A stretch of DNA of 11,950 bases from an uncultured Lachnospiraceae bacterium (GTDB lineage Bacteria > Bacillota > Clostridia > Lachnospirales > Lachnospiraceae). Position numbers and translations under genes: made by a program. The DNA lies in assembly GCA_902783095.1 (NCBI GenBank), contig CACZPX010000169.1, forward strand, positions 1 to 11,950, in the 5' to 3' direction. This document shows, in pieces, positions 6,533 through 11,950 of the stretch. Numbering within the stretch: position 1 is the first letter of the stretch; every line of letters starts with the position of its first letter. Below the pieces are notes generated by a model. The model was given only the letters and a program-made list of their open reading frames with translations, had not been told where the DNA came from and did no database searches.

Positions 6533-7747
6533 ATGGGCAAACTGAACAAGATATTGAAGACCGTCAGGACACAGGGGATACGGGGCCTGAAGCGGGCTGC
6601 GGATTTTGAACGCGGCAGGGAGGCCTACCTTCTGGCGGAACGCGGCGGCAACGGCGGAGATCTGCGCATCGCGCATGTGACCTATTATCTGGCCACCAAC
6701 TCCGGCGACACGGTGCTTTCGCAGTGTGTGCGGCGCACGCTTTTGCTGCGGGAACCGGTCAGCGGTTTTGAGTTGATCCCGGTGCGCGGCGCGGTCACGG
6801 CGCAGACGCTGGAAAAGATCAACGCCGCCGGGCTTTTGGTGATCGGCGGCGGGGGCCTGTTTCTGCCGGATACGAACGCCAACAAGGTGAGCGGCTGGCA
6901 GTGGGCGGTCTCCGCGGAGCAGCTTGCGCAGATCGACGTACCGGTCTGTGTCTTTTCCGTTGGGTATAATTATTTTCCCGGGCAGGAGCCGTCGCCGCTT
7001 TTTGTGTCGTCGTTGACGGCGCTCCTTGAGAAAAGCGCCTTTTTCGGGCTGCGCAACCGGGGAAGTATCGCCGCTGTCCGGGCACTCGTGCCGCGGGAGC
7101 TGGCGCAGAAGGTGTGTTTCCAGCCCTGTACCACGACCCTGATCCGAAAACTGTTTCCGGAGCTGCCGCCGCATAAAACGACGAAGACGGTCGCGGTCAA
7201 CATGGCCTTTGACCGCGCGGAGCGGCGCTACGGAAACAGGCAGGAGGAGATCCTGACGCAGACTGCTGCAGCGATCCGTCAGATCCAGGATCGGGGGTAC
7301 CGGATCGTCTGTGTTTGCCATATGGATAAGGACGCGCAGTTTATACCCTACATGAAGGCTGCCGGCGTACGTTTTGAGATCGAGGACCTGTCCCGCTGCT
7401 ATCCGGACCGGGTCTATGCCTTTTACAACGACGTGGACGTGGTGCTCGGCATGCGCGGTCACGCGCAGATGATCCCCTTCGGCTTAAACTGCGGGATCCT
7501 CTCGCTCGGCACGCACGATAAGATGAAGTGGTTTCTGCAGGACATCGGCGCGGAGGACTGGTATGTGGATCTGACGGAGCCGGCGGGACTGGCGGACAGG
7601 ATCCTGGAGCGCTTTGTCACGGTTCACGAAACGGAGCGGGACCGTACCGCGGAACGCCTGCGCGCGGCGCAGGAGGAGCTGTGGAACATCACAATGGAGA
7701 ACCTGGAGCAGATCCGCACACTGCGGCAGACAGACGCAAACCGGTAA
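6533..7747 (+). CDS. Polysaccharide pyruvyl transferase family protein (PF04230)
   Basis: A 404-residue soluble protein; GGAAGG lies five bases before the ATG. The family hallmarks are present: YLATNSGDTVL (52-62, the N-x-G-D element), LLVIGGGGLF (101-110), CVFSVGYN (139-146), FFGLRNRGS (170-178) and a C-terminal LGMRGHAQMIPFG (305-317), corresponding to the usual R-x-H-A motif. Family members such as CsaB transfer pyruvate from PEP to a sugar as a ketal; others in the family are of unknown function. The gene sits between the two halves of the nonulosonate pathway, within 24 bases of the cupin gene and 34 bases of the CMP-synthetase gene. It could pyruvylate the glycan, or, since this fold is related to some sialyltransferases, use the CMP-activated acid. 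The family assignment is firm; the reaction is uncertain. Confidence 0.82.
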   Translation: MGKLNKILKTVRTQGIRGLKRAADFERGREAYLLAERGGNGGDLRIAHVTYYLATNSGDTVLSQCVRRTLLLREPVSGFELIPVRGAVTAQTLEKINAAGLLVIGGGGLFLPDTNANKVSGWQWAVSAEQLAQIDVPVCVFSVGYNYFPGQEPSPLFVSSLTALLEKSAFFGLRNRGSIAAVRALVPRELAQKVCFQPCTTTLIRKLFPELPPHKTTKTVAVNMAFDRAERRYGNRQEEILTQTAAAIRQIQDRGYRIVCVCHMDKDAQFIPYMKAAGVRFEIEDLSRCYPDRVYAFYNDVDVVLGMRGHAQMIPFGLNCGILSLGTHDKMKWFLQDIGAEDWYVDLTEPAGLADRILERFVTVHETERDRTAERLRAAQEELWNITMENLEQIRTLRQTDANR

Positions 7748-7781
7748 AACGCCCCGCAATATAAAGAACAGAGGAATCATC

Positions 7782-8948
7782 ATGAATGCAGCATTTATCC
7801 CGGTGCGGGGCGGCAGCAAGTCCATCCCGCTCAAGAACATCAAACCCATCGGCGGACGGCCGCTGGTATACTGGACCGTGAAAGCAGCCTGCGGCTGCGC
7901 GGACATCGACGCAGTCTACGTCGCGACCGACAGCGACAGGATCCGCGAGACCGTGGAGGGATTCAGGACCGGCACCGAAGCGGACCTCTTTGCCAAGGTG
8001 CAGGTGATCGGCCGCTCGGCCGAAACGGCTTCCGATACGGCGTCCACGGAATCCGCGATGCTGGAGTTCGCGGAAAACCATGTATTTGACAACATCATCC
8101 TGATCCAGGCTACGTCGCCTCTGCTGCAGAGCGAAGACGTGGCGCGGGGGTTTGCGGCCTTTGCGGAGCCCGGCACGGACAGCGTGCTCTCCGTGGTGCG
8201 CCAGAAGCGGTTCCACTGGGCAAACGGCGAAGACGGATACGCGCACCCCACCAACTATGACGTGTTTCACCGTCCGCGCCGCCAGGAATTCGACGGCTAT
8301 CTGGTGGAAAACGGCGCGTTTTACATCACCTCCCGCGCGGACCTTCTGCGCACCAAAAACCGCGTGTCCGGCAACATCCGGGCCGTGGAGATGAACGAGG
8401 ACTCCTTTTTTGAGATCGACGAGCCCAGCGACTGGGTGATCATCGAGGCGCTGATGAAGAAGAACGGCATCACCGCGCCGCGGGAAGTGCCGCAGATCCT
8501 TATGCTCCTGACGGACTGCGACGGCTGCCTGACCGACGGCGGCATGTTCTATACCGAGTTCGGCGACGAGATCAAGAAATTCAACACGCGTGACGGCGTT
8601 GCCTTTGCCAGACTGCGCAGCGCCGGCATCGTGACCGGCATCGTGACCGGCGAATCAGTGGACTTGAACCGCCGCCGCGCCGAAAAGCTGAAACTGGACG
8701 TGCTGGTGCCCGGGTGCCGCGACAAGCTGGCGGCGATCCGGGAGATCTGCACGGCCCGCGGGATCGCGCTGGAGAACGTCTGCTATGTAGGCGACGACAG
8801 CATCGACATCGAAGCGGTCAAAGCGGTCGGGTTCGGCTGCTGTCCCGCCGACGCGCACGCTTCCGTGCGTGCCTGTGCGGACTATGTTGCAAAGACAAAG
8901 GGCGGAGACGGCGTGATCAGGGAGATCACGGATCTCCTGCTCGGATAG
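7782..8948 (+). CDS. CMP-nonulosonate synthetase fused to KdsC-like HAD phosphatase
   Basis: Encodes 388 residues from the ATG at 7782 (GAGG seven bases upstream). A longer open frame back to 7614 is overlap with the previous gene. Residues 1-230 are a CMP-sialate/KDO synthetase: IPVRGGSKSIPLKNI (6-20; CTP-binding loop), YVATDSDRI, a TASDTASTESAM segment, LIQATSPLL and a C-terminal FFEIDEPSDW. Residues about 240-388 are a KdsC-type HAD phosphatase with intact catalytic motifs: D245-C-D247-G (nucleophile and acid), the Thr in IVTGES, a Lys in CRDKL and G337-D338-D339 with D342 for magnesium; the end (GGDGVIREITDLLL) matches KdsC. A single chain could remove phosphate from a nonulosonate phosphate and then activate the free acid with CTP. 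The fusion implies a phosphorylated intermediate, as in KDN or animal-type sialate synthesis. Confidence 0.9.
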   Translation: MNAAFIPVRGGSKSIPLKNIKPIGGRPLVYWTVKAACGCADIDAVYVATDSDRIRETVEGFRTGTEADLFAKVQVIGRSAETASDTASTESAMLEFAENHVFDNIILIQATSPLLQSEDVARGFAAFAEPGTDSVLSVVRQKRFHWANGEDGYAHPTNYDVFHRPRRQEFDGYLVENGAFYITSRADLLRTKNRVSGNIRAVEMNEDSFFEIDEPSDWVIIEALMKKNGITAPREVPQILMLLTDCDGCLTDGGMFYTEFGDEIKKFNTRDGVAFARLRSAGIVTGIVTGESVDLNRRRAEKLKLDVLVPGCRDKLAAIREICTARGIALENVCYVGDDSIDIEAVKAVGFGCCPADAHASVRACADYVAKTKGGDGVIREITDLLLG

Positions 8949-8951
8949 GAG
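8947..8951 (+). promoter_or_regulatory. Ribosome binding site supporting a TTG start
   Basis: AGGAG overlaps the TAG stop (8946-8948) of the fusion gene and lies four bases before a TTG at 8956. The alternative ATG at 8977 has only a poor purine stretch ahead of it, so TTG is preferred. Confidence 0.55.
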
Positions 8952-8955
8952 CGGT

Positions 8956-10509
8956 TTGAGCGAGAAGAAGACAAACATGAAGGGCGTCGCGCTGAAGGCG
9001 GGATTCTGGTACGCGTTCTCCAATATTATGGTGAAGGCGATCACGTTCATCACGACGCCCGTCTTTACCAGGCTTCTGACCACGGCGCAGTACGGCGAGG
9101 TCCAGACCTTTATGTCCTGGCATTCGCTGCTGCTGCCGCTCTACACGCTGAATCTGACCTACAGCGTGGGCAGGGCAAAGCTGGACTTCCCGGATCAGCT
9201 GGAGCAGTACATCGGCTCGATGCAGCTGCTTTCCGCCTGTGTCTCCGCGGTCACGTCCGTGCTCGCGCTGATCTTTTTAAAGCCGGTCTCGGGCCTGCTG
9301 GAGCTGAGCGCGTTCGGGACGGTCCTGCTGATCGTCTACCTCTTTTTCGGGCCGACGATCAACATGTATCAGGCCGGATACCGGTTCCGCTATCAGTACC
9401 GGCAGAACATCGCGATCGCCTGGATCATCGCGCTCGGCACGACGCTTCTGTCGCTTTTGCTGATCCTGACCGTGGACGCAGACCGCGCGGAACTGCGGAT
9501 GCTCGGCATCGTTATCCCCACGGTCGCGCTCGCGTCGGTCTTCTGGGCAAAATCGCTGAAAAACCGCTGTGTCCGGGTCAACGGGACCTACTGGCGCTAT
9601 GCGCTGAAGATCTCCGTGCCGATGATCCTGCATACGGTCTGCATGCACATCCTGTCCCAGTCAGACCGTGTGTTCATCACCAAGATATGGGGCAAAGACC
9701 AGACCGGCCTGTACAGCCTGGCCTACACCTACGGTATGCTGCTGCATATCCTCACGTCCGCGGTGTCCGAAAGCTGGCTGCCGTGGTTCCATGACACCTA
9801 CTTTGCAGGCAATCACGCGGAGATCCGCAAAAATGTTAAGCCGCTGATCCTTCTTGGCTGCTATATCGGTCTGGCCTGCATCGCCTTTGCGCCGGAAGCG
9901 GTCCTGGTGCTGGGCGGGGAAAAATACGCGGAAGCGGTCTGGTGCGTGCCGCCGATCGTACTCGGCGTCGTGTGCCAGTTCATCTATACGCACTATGTAA
10001 ACATCGAGCTTCATCTGAAAAAGATGGGATACGTCTCCGGCGGGACCATCTTTGCCGCGGGGCTGAACCTCCTGTTAAACTGGATCTTCATACCGGTCTA
10101 CGGTTACGTGGCGGCAGCCTATACGACGCTGGCCGGCTATATGGCACTGCTGATCATCCACGCGTTCATCACCCACCGGGTACTGAAGGTGAAACTCTAC
10201 AATGACCTGTTCATGTTCGGGGCGATGGCCGTCACGGCGCTGCTGACCGTTCTGCTTGCTTTCCTGTATGACAGACGCCTGATCCGCTACGCCGTTATCG
10301 CGGCGGGCTTCGTCTCCTTCCTGTACGTCTTCCGCGGATTCATCACGGGGTGGCGCAAAAAGCTGCGGCAGAAAAGAGCCCGCGCGGCGGGGCGGAAAGC
10401 GAACGCGAAGGAAACGCCGGATACAGGAACGGATGCAGCCGCGGCAGAGACAGAAAAAGAAAAAGAAAAAGAACCGGAACGATCCGGGCTGAATGAGGAA
10501 AACGTATGA
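8956..10509 (+). CDS. Second oligosaccharide flippase (MOP superfamily) with charged C-terminal tail
   Basis: A 517-residue membrane protein with about 12-14 hydrophobic segments and the usual flippase start (ALKAGFWYAFSNIMVKAITF; PVFTRLLTTAQYGEVQTF). The TTG start is supported by AGGAG at 8947-8951; the ATG at 8977 is the alternative. It clearly differs in sequence from the flippase at 3208-4773, so it is not a duplicate. Past the last helix, residues 466-517 form a soluble tail, first strongly basic (KKLRQKRARAAGRK) and then acidic/lysine-rich with an EKEKEKE repeat, unusual for this family. Its TGA overlaps the ATG of the ATP-grasp gene by four bases (ATGA), indicating translational coupling. 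It probably exports the nonulosonate-containing lipid-linked glycan. The family call is sure; the cargo is inferred from context. Confidence 0.87.
   Translation: MSEKKTNMKGVALKAGFWYAFSNIMVKAITFITTPVFTRLLTTAQYGEVQTFMSWHSLLLPLYTLNLTYSVGRAKLDFPDQLEQYIGSMQLLSACVSAVTSVLALIFLKPVSGLLELSAFGTVLLIVYLFFGPTINMYQAGYRFRYQYRQNIAIAWIIALGTTLLSLLLILTVDADRAELRMLGIVIPTVALASVFWAKSLKNRCVRVNGTYWRYALKISVPMILHTVCMHILSQSDRVFITKIWGKDQTGLYSLAYTYGMLLHILTSAVSESWLPWFHDTYFAGNHAEIRKNVKPLILLGCYIGLACIAFAPEAVLVLGGEKYAEAVWCVPPIVLGVVCQFIYTHYVNIELHLKKMGYVSGGTIFAAGLNLLLNWIFIPVYGYVAAAYTTLAGYMALLIIHAFITHRVLKVKLYNDLFMFGAMAVTALLTVLLAFLYDRRLIRYAVIAAGFVSFLYVFRGFITGWRKKLRQKRARAAGRKANAKETPDTGTDAAAAETEKEKEKEPERSGLNEENV
10453..10473 (+). repeat. 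GAAAAA hexanucleotide repeat in flippase tail
   Basis: Three perfect GAAAAA units followed by GAA encode alternating Glu-Lys in the cytoplasmic tail. The unit is a multiple of three, so unit slippage would change tail length without breaking the frame, while slippage within an A5 run would break it near the end of the protein. Confidence 0.6.
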
Positions 10510-11735
10510 AAGCATTGATCATTGCCGGCGGTCTGCCGCAGATCGAACTGATCAGACAACTGAAGGCGCGGGGCATCGAGACGGTGCTCGCGGACGGCAG
10601 CGAAAAGGCCATCGCGGCGCCGTACGCGGACCGCTTCCGCGTGATACCGATCTTTGATATCGAGGCCGTGAAGGCGCTCGCCGTGGAAGAACAGGCGGAT
10701 TTCCTGATCACCGTGTGCGCGGACCAGGTGCTGCTGGTGGTGGCGCAGGTATCGGAGATGCTGGGCCTGCCCTGCTATATCGATTATCAGACGGGACAGG
10801 ACGTGTCGGACAAGCTGCGCATGAAGCGCATCTTTGTGGAAAACGGCATCCCCACCTCCCGCTATGTGGAGGTACGGAGCCTGGATGACCCCGCGGTGGA
10901 GACGCTTCATTATCCGCTGGTGGTCAAACCCGTGGATGCCTACAGTTCCCGCGGAGTCCGCAAGGCGGAAAACCGGGCAGAACTGGAACAGTATTACGCG
11001 GAGGCCGCGCAGATCAGCCGCAGCGGCGGTGTGATCATCGAGGAGTTCTTTGCCGGAGAGGAGATCAGCGTGGACGCCTTTGTGGTAAACGGCAAAGCAA
11101 AGCTCCTCTGTGTGTCCAACAGCGACAAGATCCTGGACGACGGCCGCTTTGTGATCTTCCGCGGCCGGTATCCGGCGTCTTCCGGCATCGGCGAAGGCGT
11201 GACGGAAAAGATCGAAGAGATCTGCCAGAAGATCGCGGACGCCTTTCATCTGGTCAACGCGCCGCTTCTGGTGCAGCTGCTTTCCGACGGAACGAATGTG
11301 TCCGTACTGGAGTTCTGCGCGCGCACGGGCGGCAATATGAAATACCTGCTGATCAAGTATTCCTGCGGCGTGGACGTGATCGGTGCGACGATCGACCTGT
11401 TCCTGAGGAAGGTGCCGGTCATCGAGCCGAGGGATACCGGCAACGCGGTCGTGGTAAACGACTTTATCTACTGCAAGCCCGGGATCTTCGATCATCTGGA
11501 GGGCTTTGAGGAAATGCGGCGCCGCGGTCTGATCAACGAATATCATGCCGTGCGCGCGCCGGGCTTTGAGGCGCGCGGCGTCACGAGCAGCAGCGACCGG
11601 ATCGCCGGGATGAACATCGTCGCGCAGTCCGTGGAGGAGTTTAACGAGAAGCAGCGCATCATCGTGGAGAACGTCCGGGTGATCGATACGGAAGGAAAGG
11701 ATATCATGCGGCACGACCTGCTGCCGGATCTGTAG
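10506..11735 (+). CDS. ATP-grasp carboxylate-amine ligase-like protein
   Basis: A 409-residue ATP-grasp enzyme. The N-terminal MKALIIAGGLPQIELIRQLK is the pre-ATP-grasp Rossmann-like region; YPLVVKPVDAYSSRGV (136-151) contains the ATP-binding Lys141 and flexible loop; VIIEEF (176-181) is the adenine-hinge strand; ISVDAFVVNGK follows; and VLEFCARTGGN (267-277) carries the metal-binding Glu269 and Arg273. The family activates a carboxylate as an acyl phosphate and joins it to an amine or similar nucleophile. It overlaps the flippase gene by four bases (ATGA), has GAGGAA five bases upstream, and is the last gene before a probable terminator. In this operon it could amidate or aminoacylate a carboxyl group, for instance that of the nonulosonic acid, but this is inference; the substrate cannot be read from sequence. 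Confidence 0.83.
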   Translation: MKALIIAGGLPQIELIRQLKARGIETVLADGSEKAIAAPYADRFRVIPIFDIEAVKALAVEEQADFLITVCADQVLLVVAQVSEMLGLPCYIDYQTGQDVSDKLRMKRIFVENGIPTSRYVEVRSLDDPAVETLHYPLVVKPVDAYSSRGVRKAENRAELEQYYAEAAQISRSGGVIIEEFFAGEEISVDAFVVNGKAKLLCVSNSDKILDDGRFVIFRGRYPASSGIGEGVTEKIEEICQKIADAFHLVNAPLLVQLLSDGTNVSVLEFCARTGGNMKYLLIKYSCGVDVIGATIDLFLRKVPVIEPRDTGNAVVVNDFIYCKPGIFDHLEGFEEMRRRGLINEYHAVRAPGFEARGVTSSSDRIAGMNIVAQSVEEFNEKQRIIVENVRVIDTEGKDIMRHDLLPDL

Positions 11736-11739
11736 GGGC

Positions 11740-11764
11740 CGCCTGGCACGCAGGCGAGGTTTTT
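11740..11764 (+). terminator. Probable weak intrinsic terminator after the ATP-grasp gene
   Basis: CGCCTG (11740-11745) pairs perfectly with CAGGCG (11751-11756) around a GCACG loop; AGG and then five Ts (11760-11764) follow. The stem is short and the T-run is three bases away, so it may only partly stop transcription. It starts four bases after the stop codon of the last glycan gene. Confidence 0.5.
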
Positions 11765-11778
11765 GAAGAAAACAAGAG

Positions 11779-11790
11779 GGGGAGGGAGGA
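11779..11790 (+). promoter_or_regulatory. Strong ribosome binding site of the last gene
   Basis: GGGGGAGGGAGG, seven bases before the ATG at 11798, is the longest Shine-Dalgarno-like purine run in the window and suggests efficient translation of the membrane protein. Confidence 0.6.
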
Positions 11791-11797
11791 AACCAAC

Positions 11798-11950
11798 ATG
11801 CCATCAGCACTCATTTACCTTGGCATCATGCTCGCGGTCATCGTCGTCTGGTTCCTGCTGTTAAAGCGGCCTGTCTATGAGGCCGTGCTGATCAGTTTCA
11901 TCCTGCTGCTCACCATCACCGGAAAGTGGGGGAGCATCGGCGGGTACATC
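11798..11950 (+). CDS. Start of a membrane protein, possibly TRAP transporter large permease (DctM-like), 3' truncated
   Basis: An ATG at 11798, preceded by a very purine-rich ribosome binding site (GGGGGAGGGAGG, about 11779-11790), opens a frame that runs off the right edge after 51 codons. The fragment has two hydrophobic segments (LIYLGIMLAVIVVWFLLL and AVLISFILLLTITG) separated by KRPVYE. This arrangement recalls the N-terminus of TRAP-type large permease subunits (DctM family), which take up organic acids, including sialic acids in some bacteria, together with a binding protein. With so few residues the family call is tentative, and another polytopic transporter is possible. The gene lies beyond a probable terminator and probably belongs to a different unit. 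Confidence 0.5.
   Translation, partial: MPSALIYLGIMLAVIVVWFLLLKRPVYEAVLISFILLLTITGKWGSIGGYI

Noticed and set aside
7614..7781. N-terminal extension of the CMP-synthetase fusion
   Set aside because: It is the out-of-frame shadow of the pyruvyl-transferase-family gene. The family N-terminus (IPVRGGSKS) begins only five residues after the ATG at 7782, which has its own GAGG.
10287..11810. Minus-strand open frame of 507 codons
   Set aside because: Mirror of the ATP-grasp gene, which has clear motifs. The antisense product has low-complexity His/Asp/Arg composition and no recognisable domain.

Overview
The window looks like part of a surface-glycan biosynthesis locus from a fairly GC-rich Bacillota, probably a Clostridia/Lachnospiraceae-type anaerobe. 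This placement is an inference from the AGGAGG-type ribosome binding sites, occasional GTG/TTG starts, and the style of the flippases and LicD protein; there is no rRNA or marker gene to confirm it. All eleven genes lie on the + strand, nearly end to end, with gaps of 60 bases or less or short overlaps. No tRNA, rRNA, insertion sequence, CRISPR array or integrase was seen.

Region A (1-4773) holds a 5'-truncated O-antigen polymerase/ligase-like membrane protein, a LicD-family phosphotransferase, a LicC/PntC-like cytidylyltransferase, a GNAT acetyltransferase and a first Wzx-type flippase. This is a module for polymerising, exporting and decorating a glycan with a phospho-substituent (phosphocholine or an analogue such as a phosphonate).

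Region B (4823-11735) is a nonulosonic-acid (sialic-acid-like) module. It encodes a short NeuB-family synthase without the C-terminal SAF domain; a fusion of two CBS domains to a mannose-6-phosphate-isomerase cupin; a PF04230 pyruvyl-transferase-family protein; a fusion of a CMP-sialate synthetase with a KdsC-like HAD phosphatase; a second, different flippase; and a translationally coupled ATP-grasp ligase. Read together, the enzymes suggest a phosphorylated route: Fru-6-P to Man-6-P (cupin), condensation with PEP to a KDN-9-P-like acid (NeuB), dephosphorylation and CMP activation (fusion protein). That would give CMP-KDN or a relative rather than CMP-Neu5Ac. The ATP-grasp and PF04230 proteins are candidates for modifying or transferring the product. 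No conventional glycosyltransferase is visible, so either neighbouring DNA supplies it or one of the atypical enzymes does the job.

Region C (11736-11950) contains a probable weak intrinsic terminator, then a strong ribosome binding site and the first 51 codons of a membrane protein that resembles a TRAP-type large permease subunit. It probably belongs to a different transcription unit.
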